Assembly: GCF_029931775.1 (NCBI RefSeq)
Contig: NC_079312.1
Span: 10,113,821-10,177,820 of the forward strand
Origin: Euleptes europaea
Taxonomy: Eukaryota > Chordata > Lepidosauria > Squamata > Sphaerodactylidae
Direction of reading: 5' to 3'
DNA: 64,000 nucleotides
Position 1 is the stretch's first letter, and each line of letters begins with the position of its first letter. The position numbers and the translations under genes are program-made. The notes under the pieces were generated by a model. That model saw nothing but the letters and a program-made list of their open reading frames with translations, did not search any database and was not told where the DNA came from. Shown here piece by piece: positions 46,797 through 58,705 of the stretch.

Positions 46797-46926
46797 CCAA
46801 AGAGGCCATTGTCTCATAACTTTCCTTCATCACTTCCCAGTAGAGTTTCCTTTGGCCTGGATCCAGCAAAACCCATTCCTCCCCAGTGAAGAAGACTGCT
46901 ACCTCCTCAAAGGACACTGGGGATCT
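46797..46926 (-). CDS. KRAB-A box exon of the zinc-finger gene (unit 2)
   Basis: 130 nt with the same acceptor, donor and phases as the unit 1 exon. It encodes [14 protein letters not shown], then [17 protein letters not shown] and ETMASL. It differs from unit 1 in EEV for EDV and M for V near the end. The EEW and LYWEVM motifs are kept. It joins in frame to the finger exon at 44598. As in unit 1, the initiator exon is not identified. Confidence 0.9.
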
Positions 46927-47138
46927 CTGAAAGAGGAAAATATGTCACTGTTCGTCATCGATTCCTGTCTTCCAGTATTCAAGAAAGAAGAAAGGATCCC
47001 ATTGGACACTCAGTGTGAAGCAGGCAAGCAGTATTTTCAATATATTTTTAACTTAAAATGATGTTTTTTTATGTAACATTTGCTAATTAAAATCTAGTTT
47101 CCACATCAGTCAGTTGGGAAGTAGAAAAACCTTTTGCG

Positions 47139-47250
47139 AAAACGTCGTGGCTAACCGGCAGTAAAAGTCTGGGCTGAACGCCAATAACCTTCAAAAAACG
47201 TCGTGGCCAACCGGCAGTAAAAGTCTGGGCTGAACGCCAATAACCTTCGA
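47139..47250. repeat. 56-bp tandem duplication in intron 1 (unit 2 only)
   Basis: Two copies of a segment beginning AAAACGTCGTGG and ending AATAACCTTC, at 47139-47194 and 47195-47250, differing at one or two bases. Unit 1 has one copy. Confidence 0.95.
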
Positions 47251-47344
47251 AAAAAGTAAATAACATTGGATCCTTTTCAAGGATGCTTTTAATGGCTTTA
47301 AGGTCCACTCTCTCAAAGCCTCCTCTATCTCTTCCACTTCCACA

Positions 47345-47640
47345 CACTTCCCCCACCCCCATTCAAGCTGTTGATGAAGTCACCTTTCCAGCAGAGGTGC
47401 GAGAGCCAAATTCTCCCTCAGGCCGGGGGAAAGGAAAAAGAAGAGAGACCCCGTGGAACTGCCCATTCCATGCACTTCCTTCTCCGCCTTCCGGAAAAAC
47501 CACCCCATGGACACCTAGGAAAGGCAGGGTTGACTTCTCTGGTGCTCGCAAGGTCCTCTGGGAAATGTCGTTCCCTGCAACTAGACCCAAACAGAATACA
47601 AAACCTGAAGTATTTGGGAACGTGGGAAATAAAGTTTCAT
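47345..47640 (-). promoter_or_regulatory. KZFP promoter and first exon, copy B (unit 2)
   Basis: The ZNF143-like GGGAACGACATTTCCCAGAG at 47555-47580 has one change from the unit 1 copy. The first-exon donor region is altered: where unit 1 has CTTTCCTGCAG, unit 2 reads GTCACCTTTCCAGCAG, still giving an AAAG|GTGAC donor near 47382. The +5 G of the unit 1 donor is thus changed to C. Confidence 0.65.
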
Positions 47641-48331
47641 TGTTTATTTGTCACTGTGTGGGGCAGCTTCACATGTATATCTTTGCTGTTTTCTGAAACC
47701 CAAGCCTGCTTGGGTGATTTCTGTCCCCTTCAGGCTTAATACAAAACTTACCTCACAGCAGTGACTTTGGGACCCCACAGGGAGGAAAGGCAGTAGGACG
47801 TTTGTTATACGTTTCATTTTGCCTATAGTCTGCCTGGAAATACTGACCTCTGAGGCTGTTCCTTTGTACAGTATTACCGCAAACCTTTCGTCAGAAAACA
47901 CAGATAGGACTGTAAACAGAGTGCTGGAAAATTCCTGGAGATTTGGTGCAGCTTCCTACCCTCAGAACATCTTGGCACTGAAGGGAAGGCTTATACCACA
48001 AGAACAAAACTGAAGGCCGTAAATTTTCCAGCTGGTTCTCCCCAAGGGGTGGTGCCTCACGAGGGTCGCAGGCCTTTCCCAGCCTTGCAAACAAAGACCC
48101 TCCGGGTTAAACCCTTTTTCAAACTCCACGGACGGAACTCCAGACTTTCTAGATGCAGAACAGGAGCTCTGCCACTGAGGGAGGAGCCTTCCCCTGGCCT
48201 AGTCAAATCAATAAGACCTTCTCCTTCTATCAGCCTCAGTCACTCAAACAAAGGAGTGTGGAAGAGCCACTCTGCATCAAAATGGAAAGAACAGAGAACA
48301 AAATAGGAGCTGCACGGATTTGTTGTTACTG
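47641..48331. other. Upstream flank (unit 2)
   Basis: Matches unit 1 22741-23438. No recognised gene or repeat. Confidence 0.45.
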
Positions 48332-48335
48332 CAAT

Positions 48336-50406
48336 TGTAACAGTATCTGACATGATCATGGTATTTTGTGAACATGTGCAGAATTAATTCCACATAGAGC
48401 TTAAACACATCATGCAATCTAAGCCACTACATAGGTTTGTGTAATGTATAATGAATGTCTGTGTCATGCTGACAGGCTAGCTCAAGGTTAGCTCTATCAA
48501 AGCTAACTACTAAAGTTACTCTGGCTTTGTCCTTGAAGGGGCAGCGCAGGGTACCTTCACTTATCTGTCCATAAAGTGTGCAAAAGTCACCTTTCTGACT
48601 CAGCTGCCAGATGTCAGAATCTCAAAGAATACCAAAGGCAGAATACTTGGCCTTTTCAAGGTCTCAATAGCTGAAACTGTGCTATTGAGGCATTAAAGTT
48701 CTCTTAAAGATAAGAGTAACAGGCTTACTTGCTCTTCTGTAATCTGCCCAAGGCTGTCAGTTACTAAAAGATGTTACACAGTGACAAATGTAAACAATAA
48801 TTGTGTTTCATGAGTTATATAGTTAAATGTTGTGCTACAGATTTCGAAGTAGACTCATTTAATGCGTATAGTCCTAACGAAGAGGATGGTATAGAAATTA
48901 AATATGTAATGTGATCGTGTAACTCAGAAATGAGTGTTTATACTTTAAGCACAGAGGAGTGAAAGGGAAGGATGTCCATATTTGGACAATAAGATATCAG
49001 AGGACAGGAGCAGATGCCACTAAGCTCCTGGTATCTGATAAGAAAGAATAAAGGTACCCTTTTGAAGGATAAGGAAGAGGGGATAAAGGAACACTCTTCA
49101 CTCTTAATGGGTCTAGAAACAGCATAAATACAGCTGCAGAACAGCTAGCACTTTAGAGTGCTATGACTGGCAGACTGCAGCTGTCTGATGTAGCACCTCC
49201 ATCTCAAAAGGCTTGAGATGTAAAACATTGAAACTCTGGTCCTTGCGTGGACAGCAGTTCTCTAAGATATCTTGAAGTATCAAGATCTGGATATTTCAAC
49301 ATATCTTACTTACAGTCTTCTTGTGAGACTGCTCTATTCCTAGAAGAGGATAGAGACCCTTAGAATTCCTATTCTTTGAATGGGAATCTAAGTGCAGTGA
49401 TCTTTCCATGTATTGGAACACTGAGAGTCCATTGTATTTATGGATTCTTACAAACTAAGCCTATTTGGCTTACCAATGCTAAGAAGCATCCTGAATACAG
49501 GGCTAATAGCTAGACCTCTGGGATTGTGTCAGAACGTCCTCTACTTAATAGAGGGACTTCTGAACCTCCTCAGAGCAAGAGACCAGAGATGTTCCTGAAG
49601 GGAAAGGAGACTCTCTGTATGTGAGATATGCACAATGCACATACACAGATTGTAAACAGCTTTAAGCTAACACATAGTATTTATATATTCAGCATTGCTG
49701 TCTAAAACTAGAAAGAACATGCATAGCATGTACATAGACAATGCCTGATCTTAATGATGATCAGTTAAGAATATTAATAGAAGTCTTTAAAGGATTCAAG
49801 ACTTAGCAAATACAGATGCTCTGGGATAACTTCATATGTTCTCATAGAGCTTAGACTCTTACAGGACTCCAGATGACACAAATGACACAGCAAGGTATAG
49901 TGTGTCTTCTGTACAGAAATGTTATGATGTTTTGAATGGTTTAAGTTAGGATGCTTCTAACCAAATCTTTCTCCTAAGAATTAACCATATTTTGACAGGA
50001 TTTCTGTAACCTTATATTCTGAATGAAGGTGCATTGCACTAAGGATACTTTATGAGTATATTCTGACTAAAATACTCCTTTATGGAGGCATAGAGAATGT
50101 GAATGATTACTTGCTACATAAACATGTTTAAGACTAATGATGTCTATCCTTATATGATATTTTAAGGCTTTGCAACCAAAAAGCATATATTGTATAATGT
50201 AAATAAATGTGTTTTTAATATACTTCTACTCTTGTCCATTATTATAAATTTATTGGCGTGTTCAAGAGATTTCCTAGGAGCAATAAGAAGTTTCTAGGAA
50301 CCGTTGATTCCGGTCTAGTGGTGTCTCACTGAATAAGATAACATATCCCTTCTCAGGAAGGGGTCCTTTCTAAGAGTGTAGGCACTTAAAGGCCTGAACC
50401 ACGACA
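48336..50406 (+). mobile_element. Long LTR (solo, 2.07 kb), unit 2 only
   Basis: Begins TGTAACAG and ends CACGACA, with a 4-bp target duplication CAAT at 48332-48335 and 50407-50410. The site is empty in unit 1 (near 23437). A TATA-like GCATAAATAC lies near 49123 and a polyadenylation signal AATAAATG near 50202. No gag, pol or env coding sequence is present. TG...CA ends, a 4-bp duplication and the regulatory signals fit a retroviral or gypsy-type solo LTR of unusual length. Younger than the unit 1/unit 2 duplication. Confidence 0.82.
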
Positions 50407-50607
50407 CAATGTTACTGGAGATTGTCCATCTCTCCCAATCAAAGCCCTCTTGATCAACAGATTGCTCTTTACAGCATGAAATGTTGAATGCTCTCTTTTT
50501 CAGATGCTGTAAGATTCCAGTTGTGGGACCTCCACCCTTTCCTCTGTGGCAAATACAACTATGTCCAGAAATTCAAGAGGGCCAACGGAAGCTGTCTCGG
50601 GTCATGC

Positions 50608-52789
50608 TGTTAAAGTAACTAGGCTCTTAGAAAGGATCACTTCCTGAGAAGTGATATATTATCTTATTCAGCCAGTTACCCAATAAGCACGACTCAAAGA
50701 TTCCTACCAAAGTAGGCTTTCTACTGAAATGTGACAGTAAATTTATAAACAGTGGGTTTCATTTTACCATTTATTTCACATAAAATGTATGCATGTGAAT
50801 ATTTACACACTCTCAAAACATGTCATGAAGTACAAACATTATGATTCTTTTACATGTCATATATGCAAGCAATCTTAAACAATCTTAAGCAGTTTCTATG
50901 TTTCTTTATATTTCTCCATATAAGAGGTCAAACCTTAAACCTGTAATGTACTTTAATTCAGGAATATAAGTTACAGAAATCCTGTAATATAGGATTAGTA
51001 CCAAGGGAAAAAGACCTGTCATAGTTAAAAGCATCTTAATTCAGAGTACCTGAAATGTAAGACATAAATTGTAGTAATCCAAGTATAATCTCATATTATT
51101 TCTAAATCTCACCAGCTCATATGCTTAGTTTAGGGAGCTTTGTAAAGGCTTAAACATAAATTAGGACCTTTATTCATTTTCAGGATATGCAAACCTTTTT
51201 CTGTAAGGATATTGTATTATTCCAATATTTCCATGTTCTTACAATACATCTTTGGGATATGCAAAGGTCAGAGAATCTCTGGTTCCTAGTTTATATGACA
51301 GCTGTAGTCAAAAAGCTCTTTAAGTAGTCCATGTCAGTTTTAGGAAACCATGGAGAATTCTTACATTATTCTCAGCCTATGTAAAGGCCTCTGATCTATG
51401 TTAGGAACAGGTTTATGTGTATGCAAAGCTGAAATCAGTCAGTGCTTTGTAGCTATGTGTAGCTTTATTATTCAAGAGTTGTTCTTAAAACTCTGAAGTC
51501 TCTCTATATGCCAATTGTAGAGAGATCGGTATGTGAACCTACAGCTCTGTGCAAGAGTTTCTGTGTATGCACTATCATGTCACTGAGTGCAGAAGCTTCC
51601 TCGGTTTTGTTGGGAAAACGTCTGGCTCTTGCCCTGAGAGATATCTCTGGTTGGTTAGAGGAATCTCCAAGAGTATCTCCATGAATTATATTCTTAGTCT
51701 CTTCAGCTCTGTGAAGGACCTGTATTAAGGAAGCTCCTGGGTTTCACAATTTCCATGTTTTGCAAGGAAAGCCAAGCTAGACCATTTAGATCTTTTAGTG
51801 AGAACCCATCAATCCTTGCTAGAATTAATGAGATGTCAGTGTTTCCAAATATGGAATGATCCAATACTCTTAGATCCACATTAAAGTTAGTAGGAATTCT
51901 AAGAGCCTCCATCTTATGGAATAGTCTGCAAGCATTCATTTCAGTCATCTTGAAATGAGTCTCCTTCAAGAGGAGTCTTTCCCATTCTCACAATGAAGCT
52001 CGTGAAATGTTAGAGTTCCATCTCACGCAAGAAATGGAATGATGGAATGAGCCATGGCCAGACAGACATGCTGCCCTCCGATAACTCAGTTCTTACGTCT
52101 CATGCAAGAGACGGAGAAAGCAAATGGCCAGACAACCATTGTTGTCCTCCACTCACACTTCTGCCTTCTGCGTGTTTGGTTCTTCCTTATATCCTCTCCA
52201 GATCAATGGTTATCTAAGGGGAGATGTTCCTGCAGTATGTGGCAGGGCTTCCACACCCCTGGTTATAGTGCTCTTGCACCTGGGAATCCTTGGAATGCTT
52301 GTCTCCTGCACCTGTGGAATACAGGGTTGTGGTGCTTCTGTACCTGTAGAATGGGAGGTTTGTCCTTGACAATGCGTTAGCACTGCATCTTTGGCAAGGA
52401 TACAATAAGGAGAATAGTCTATTTCTCTAGGTTAGCAGCTGCGAGAAGGGCTAACCTACCACACCATTACATCATACAGTTCACAGTCAGCACTTTCACA
52501 GGGTATTTAAACATCTCCTCACTTCTTATCTGACCTTGAGAGGAGCTCTCACTCCTAGAGGAGCAAGACCCTTTAGTTCATGACATTGCTCCAAGACAGC
52601 ACTATCAGCTCAACTCATAAAACGAAGTGAATCTCTTTGCCTCTGATAAGTAGTGCTGGGTTCTCACACATCCACATGGCAGGCGACTATACCCAGCTCA
52701 TGACCTTGTAACAGAGAGCTGCAAACCATGCCCTCCTCAGAGAAGTACTGAGAACAAGCACTGAATAGTCATTACAATAATATATCACA
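50608..52789 (-). mobile_element. Long LTR (solo), unit 2 copy of the older insertion
   Basis: Equivalent of 23644-25851. Now only ~200 bp from the younger LTR at 48336-50406, in opposite orientation; the two are distant relatives. Fossil, no coding sequence. Confidence 0.65.
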
Positions 52790-52935
52790 GCATTATTCTG
52801 CTTCATTTTATACATCTAAGAGTTTGATATGGGATTCTATGAGCATATTATTCTTCATGTTGATCCTAGCCCATGACAAAGCTGCCAACCTCATCCTTCT
52901 CTTCTGGATTCACAATAAAAAGGGAAAATCCTTAC

Positions 52936-53065
52936 CCAGAGAGGCCACATTCTCAGAATTTTCCTCCATAACTTCCCAGAAGAGTTTTCTTTGGCTTGGA
53001 TCCAGCAGAGCCCATTCCTCCTCCGTGAAGAACACGGCTACCTCCTCAAGAGACAGCAGAGATCT
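52936..53065 (-). CDS. KRAB-A box exon, upstream (orphan or alternative), unit 2
   Basis: A 130-nt exon encoding [17 protein letters not shown], then [18 protein letters not shown] and ENVASL. It has VM where unit 1 has VI, the canonical residue pair. Splice sites and phases are intact in both units even though no finger exon directly follows, which argues for continued use or recent loss. Same two readings as for the unit 1 copy. Confidence 0.8.
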
Positions 53066-53729
53066 CTGAAAGAGGAAAAGATGGCCCATTTGATCATCTA
53101 TTCCTTTCCCCAAGCATTCAAGAAACAAAGAAGAATCCCATTGACCAGTCAACCGACTAAATGAATTATGTACATCAAACCGACAGCAATGACAATTGTA
53201 TACATTGTTTTTTCCCAACCTCTGACAAGTAGAATATACTGAAAGTTTCCAAGAAATACAAATTCAGAAAAATGCACAGAAGTGGGCTTCTTTTGGCCAA
53301 GTCCAATTAAATGGGGGGGGGGGGGGGAGGAATGACCAATTTGACTGTATACCAGTCAAATTCAACAACAGAACGACCTTTCACGTGTAACTGCAAACAT
53401 ACACAGAAATCGTAATTTCATAGGTTTCTGCTTTAAACATCTTTTTCTGCAGAAGCTTTCTGTGCTACTCTTAAGTTTGCATCCATCTTAGCAAATGTTA
53501 ATTGGCCTAATTTAGGCCATCCTGTCTTTGGTTCTCGCCCCCCCCCCCCCGCAACAAACCCAGGCCCTGTGATTCTCAGGGCTTGGCGGATGAGAGATGC
53601 AGGGTAAAGAACACTCAGCACTCTGCTGCCTAAGAGGAGGCTGAAGTTGGTTCCTTATTCCCAGTTCGTTCCCAGTTCCTTATTCACATTTCCTAGTTGC
53701 TGAATGATTTTGACGACAATTCACAAGCT

Positions 53730-54275
53730 CTGTACTCCAAAATATGGATTGGATCACCAAATACCATACACCCCCACATTCAGGGGACTGTGCTCTTCGA
53801 GATGGTGCATGCTGGGTCCTGGTCCAAAGTCCGGTTCTTGTGCCAGCGCCTCCCAAGTGGGGTGACTCAGGACAGATGCACAAACAGACACTGCACCCCA
53901 AAATAATCTTGGGATCACCCCAAATGACACATCCCCACACTCCAGAGACTGTTCCCTCCAAGAAGACATACAGGGGTGCCTGGTGCAAACACCGGTTCTG
54001 GCACCACTGCCTTCTTTTTGGGTCGTTTCCCCCCCCCCAGAAACCTGTATTGCAAAGAAGTTTTGAATAGGGAACTACTGTCCCCTGCAAGAGGACATGC
54101 AGTGGTGCTGTCCACACACTGGTTCTGGTATCACCTGTTTCTATTTGTGGTGGCCCCTGAAAACCTATATTGTGAAGAAATGTTTGGGACATTTGTGAGC
54201 CTTCTGCACCCTAAAATTAAGTTTTGAGCACCACATCTCATACACCACATCTCATACATTCAGGGTACGATGGAG
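53730..54275. repeat. Degenerate ~158-bp tandem repeat (unit 2)
   Basis: Equivalent of 26797-27345, with motif starts near 53730, 53890 and 54206. A few substitutions and small indels against unit 1. Confidence 0.75.
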
Positions 54276-54477
54276 GGCAGGTTTTGCAATTTAAATTGGG
54301 TTGCAAACCAAACGGAAAAAATGGATTTTCTAGATGTTGGTGTGTAACCAGGCCAATTATTTCATTTGTCTATGTAATGTTTTTTCTTGAGATGGGGGGA
54401 GGGGTGTGTTCAAAGGTAATGTGCTAATCATTGTCCTGTAAGTATCAAGATAATGTGTTAATGAGGGTGTTATATTG

Positions 54478-54880
54478 GTTCTTGTAGGTTATCCGGGCTG
54501 TGCAACCGTGGTCTTGGTATTTTGTGTGATATGTTAATATGGAACCATTGTATCCTGAAGTGATCTGTTAATGTGTGAAATCCAAAGCTAATCCGCATGG
54601 CTATTGTGGACGGTAGTCTTTGTTAGTCTGGAGGTTTGATACTTTTTGCAGGACAATGATTCAGCTCAAACCCAACCCCCCTTTCTGACTATATATTACT
54701 CTTCCTACACACTTGACACTGAGAGACACTGTCCTTCAGTGTTACTCCTCTGAAGATGCCGGCCACAGCTGCTGGCGAAACGTCAGGAAAGAAAATACCA
54801 AGACCACCGTCACACAGCCCGGATAACCTATAAGAACCGATGAACTCTGACCGTGAAAGCCTTCGACAATACTGAAAACA
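54478..54880 (+). mobile_element. Penelope-like fragment with inverted ends (unit 2)
   Basis: Copy of 27549-27950. The right arm has CCTATAAGAACC, one change from unit 1. Confidence 0.7.
54746..54788 (+). ncRNA. Hammerhead ribozyme motif (Penelope-type), unit 2
   Basis: Identical in every base to the unit 1 motif: TCCT at 54746, CTGAAGA at 54750-54756, GAAA, then GTC ending at 54784 and AGGA. The inverted left half of the element has no such motif. Confidence 0.75.
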
Positions 54881-54887
54881 GAATCAG

Positions 54888-55189
54888 CAAACTGTGGCCA
54901 AACGCCGGTGCATCGAGCAACGGGAGGGGGGGGGCAGTAACTGGCCACGAGCCCTGCTGGGTCATATCAAGGGTCCGCCTAGCAGTCAAGAGCAAAACGA
55001 GCTCAGGCTGGTTGCAGGGAACAAAGTGGGTGGAAACACAAACCCCAGACCTGCTGCATGAAACCCTCCACTGACTCACCTCCCCTGCAGACGTGCAAAA
55101 GCCCGATTCTCCCTCCAGCCGGGGGGGACCAGACAGGGGAGAGGCCCTGCAGGACTCCATGTTGGCCAGATTTCCTTCTGCCGCTTATG
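54888..55189 (-). promoter_or_regulatory. KZFP first exon, promoter copy A, truncated by CR1 (unit 2)
   Basis: Same truncation point as in unit 1 (TTCCTTCTGCCGCTT). Donor GCAGGGGAG|GTGAGTCAG near 55083. Reads CGCCGGTGCATCGAGCAACG at the left, the uninterrupted form of a string that is shortened in copy D of units 1 and 2. Confidence 0.7.
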
Positions 55190-56388
55190 TCCTCTTATGG
55201 ATTGAGAGCTGGCTGAAAAATAGGAAGCAGAGAGTAGGAATCAATGGTCAGTTTTCCCAATGGCGGGATGTGAGCAGTGGGGTGCCTCAGGGATCTGTGT
55301 TGGGACCGGTGCTTTTCAACCTGTTCATCAATGACCTGGAGTTGGGGTTAAACAGTGAAGTAGCCAAGTTTGCAGATGACACCAAATTATTTAGGGGGGT
55401 TAAAACAAAATCGGACTGTGAAGAGCTCCAGAAGGATCTCTGCATACTGGAAGAATGGGCATTAAAATGGCAAATGAGATTCAATGTGAATAAGTGTAGG
55501 GGGGGGAAATCCCAACTTCACATATACACTGGTGGGATCTGTGCTGGCAGCAACAGACCAAGAAAGGGATCTTGGGGTGGTAGTGGATAGCTCAATGAAG
55601 ATGTCAACCCAGCGTGCGGCTGCTGTAAAAAAGGCAAATTCCATGCTGGCCATAATTAGAAGAGGAATAGAGAATAAAACTGCTGATATCATACTGCCCT
55701 TGTAGAAATCTATGGTGAGACCACACTTGGAATACTGTGTACAGTTCTGGTCACCACATCTCAAAAAGGATATTACAGAGCTTGAGAAGGTGCAGAAAAG
55801 AGCAACCAAAATGATTAGGGGACTACAGCAACTGTCCTATGGGGAGCGGTTAAGACGCTTAGGGCTGTTTAGCTTGGAAAGAAGGCGGCTGAGGGGAGAC
55901 ATGATAGAGGTCTATAAAATTATGCATGGTTTGGAGAGAGTGGACAGGGAGAAGTTTTTCTCCCTCTCCCATAATACTAGAACACGGGGTCATCTGCTAA
56001 AGCTGGAGGGTGAGAGATTCAAAACAGATAAAAGGAAGTATTTTTTCACACAACGCATCGTTAAATTGTGGAACTCCCTGCCCCAGGATGTGGTGATGGC
56101 TGCCAGCTTGGAGGGCTTTAAGAAGGGCGTGGACATATTCATGGAGGAAAGGGGTATTCATGGCTTTTAGTTAGAATGGATACTAGTCATGCTGCATACC
56201 TATTCTCTCTAGTATCAGAGGAGCATGCCTATTATTTTGGGTGCGGTGGAACACAGGCAGGATGGTGGTGCTGCCATCGTCTTGTTTGGGGGCTTCCTAG
56301 AGGCACCTGGTTGGCCACTGTGTGAACAGACTGCTGGACGTGATGGGCCTTAGTCTGATCCAGCAGGGCCTTTCTTATGTTCTTAGAG
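55190..56388 (+). mobile_element. CR1 LINE, 5'-truncated (unit 2/3 junction)
   Basis: Second copy of 28257-29460, with FADDTKLFRGV and the same 3' end. The G run after FNVNKC is shorter here, so the frame shift falls differently. Confidence 0.92.
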
Positions 56389-56500
56389 TAAAGCGATACC
56401 ATCACTTCACGTGATCTGGACACTATACTTCTGTTGATGCAGCCCAAGACTGCATTTGCCTTTTTAGTTACCGCATCACACTGCTGACTCATGTTCAGAG
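56389..56500 (-). repeat. CR1 ORF2 fragment, opposite orientation (unit 3)
   Basis: Third copy of the 299-410 fragment; no difference seen. Confidence 0.85.
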
Positions 56501-56884
56501 ATTATTCATATCTAGAATAACAAGATGAAAACTAGAAACCTCAAAACTGGCACCAGCATCCGAATAACTGCAGGAGTTGCAATTCCAAAAATGCAGGGTA
56601 GGAATGGAAACATTCTGGTCCAGATTAATTGTCGTATGTATAATATTTTTAAATAATTAAAAATGTTTTAATTATGTACCTAATACGCTTGTATTATTAT
56701 TTCATGTTACTTTCCCATTTTATTAGATTCCCCCTGTTGATGCTGCACACGAAATGCATTGGGGTTGCAAGAATGACGACAGAATCTGTTCCCCTTTGCA
56801 CCATTTGTTTCTCTGACTTCGTTTTGCCTGGCTGCAGCCCCCTTCTTTTCTTCCCAGATGAACAACATAAAATCCCTCTAACAT

Positions 56885-57045
56885 TTTGCTAGGAAAAGGT
56901 GAGGCCAGCAGGAAAAGAGGCAGACCCAACAAGAGATGGATGGACTCAACAAAGGAAGCCACAGCCCTCCGTTCGCAAGATCTGAGCAAGGCTGTTAAAG
57001 ATCGGACGTTTTGGAGGGCATTGATGCATAGGGTCGCCCCACACA
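56885..57045 (+). repeat. Bov-B LINE 3' region, end deleted (unit 3)
   Basis: Same GGGTCGCC/CCACACACAATATT junction as unit 2, a shared derived deletion. Confidence 0.85.
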
Positions 57046-57139
57046 CAATATTTGGCAATGGAAGTGCCGGTTCTCTGCAGACGAGCCCAAAAGGAAGAGG
57101 CAGGACAGGCGGGGGGGGGTGAATCAGATCCCCCTCCCT

Positions 57140-57890
57140 TGACAAACCTGCAGACCAGCGGCCAGTTCAGAGCTCTTCTGAGGCTCCTGGGGATCCTACA
57201 GCAGAGGAAGCAACAGCAGGCACTGCAAATACAACTAGCAACCTCTGGCCAAACGCCGGTGCATCGAGCCACGGGGGGGGGGGGGCAGAAACTGGCCCCG
57301 AGCCCCGCTGGGTCAGATCAAGGGTCCGCCCAGCAGTCGAGAGCCAGACGAGCTCAGGCTGGTTGCAGGGAACAAACAAACCCCCACGTGGGTGGGAACA
57401 CCAACCCCAGACCTGCTGCAGGAGACCCTCCCCTGACTCACCTCCCCTGCAGACGTGCAGAAGCCCGGGTCTCCCTCCCCCCGAGTAGGGGGGCCAGACA
57501 GGGCAGAGGCCCCGAGGGACTCCATGTGGGCCAGGTTTCCTTCTGCCGCTCTGGGAAAAGCCTGGCGGAGGCAGAGGGGGCCTCAATGGTGCTCGCAGCG
57601 CCTTCTGGGAAACGTAGTTCCCTGCAACCACCAGACCCGGAAGGAAGAACAGAGGCCGTTGGAAAGAGGCGGTTTCCTCGCTCGGCTTCTGGGCCTGGGG
57701 GGAGCAGCTGCCTCCTCTGACGGCCCCCCCTGCAGGGGAGACCAGCAGGAGAGAGGCTGACAAAGGGACAGAGGGCAACGGGGAAGAAACACTTTCCTGC
57801 CCAAAACTGTAGGGTTGGTTGCAGCACTTTGTTCTCCCGCAGGAAGCTTCGCTTTTCCAGGCATCGACCTATGAAAAGGGAGGGTGACCA
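57140..57890 (-). promoter_or_regulatory. KZFP promoter and first exon, copy D (unit 3)
   Basis: ZNF143-like GGGAACTACGTTTCCCAGAA at 57599-57622 and donor GCAGGGGAG|GTGAGTCAG near 57439. It retains CGCCGGTGCATCGAGCCACG, which is shortened in units 1 and 2. It is the most complete copy of this block. On the minus strand it faces the truncated copy A and the orphan KRAB exon of unit 2. Confidence 0.7.
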
Positions 57891-58354
57891 GGCCCAGGCT
57901 GCTCAGGCCTTGCAAACTGAGGGCCGGAGCTTCCCTTATGAAGTCAAGCTGGGTCTTCCTCTTTTCCTGCCACTTTCAACTTTTCTTAGCCTTATTGTCT
58001 TTTCCCGTGACTCTGGTCTTCTCATAATGTGACCACAGTGTGATGGCCTCCGTTCTGCCATTCGAGCTTCTAGGCTTGACTTGATCGAGAACCCAGTGAT
58101 TTGTCTTTCTGGCAATCTGCAGCATGCATCAAACTCTCCTCCAACACCACATGTCAAAGAATCAGAGAGTGGGAAGGGGTCATACAGACCCCCATCTAGT
58201 CCAACCCCCTGGGGCTCAATGCAGGATCAGGCCAGAACAGCGGGGCTCCTTGCACATTTCCCACTCGTGACTCCTTTTCGTCTGAGAAATTTTTACACGA
58301 CCCCGGGTGTAAAGGTATATAAAAAAGGTATACAAATCAAACATTTACTGATAA

Positions 58355-58705
58355 TAAATGAGTACCCAGATTGTAAAGGGAAGATGACTGGGAAAGGCAC
58401 TGGCAAACCACCCCGTAAACAAAGTCTGCCTAGTAAACGTCGGGATGTGACGTCACCCCATGGGTCAGGAATGAGCCGGTGCTTGCACAGGGAGATCACC
58501 TTTTTACTTACCTTGCAGCCCATAATGGAAACCCCTTATTGCGACTCCTATCTTCCACTTCCAAAAGGAACAGGTCCCTGCTTTCCTCTAAGTGACAGCC
58601 CTTCAAATACTTAAAGAGAGAAATCATGTCCCCCCTCAACCTCCTCTTCTCCAGACTGAACATTCCCAGGCCCCTCAGCCTTTCCTTGTAGGGCATGTTC
58701 ATGGT
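58355..58705. repeat. Headless Sauria SINE and CR1 3' fragment (unit 3)
   Basis: 58370-58500 is SINE core and tail (GGAAGATGACTGGGAAAGGC, GATGTGACGTCACCCC) without the tRNA head. 58505-58705 is the minus-strand CR1. A deletion joins AATAAATGAGTACCCAG, removing the left CR1 part and the SINE head present in units 1 and 2. Confidence 0.78.

Larger units (their letters stand above)
29163..56091. repeat. Tandem segmental duplication, unit 2
   Basis: Second complete copy, 26.9 kb against 29.2 kb for unit 1. The difference is the sum of private insertions (hAT 36722-38379, LTR 48336-50406 here; L1 and Penelope-like element in unit 1) and of deletions here that remove most of promoter copy E and about 1 kb matching unit 1 9690-10757. 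Confidence 0.95.

Noticed and set aside
48336-52789. The two LTRs at 48336-50406 and 50608-52789 as ends of one provirus
   Set aside because: They are in opposite orientation, diverged, separated by ~200 bp of host-type sequence, and only one is unit 2-specific.
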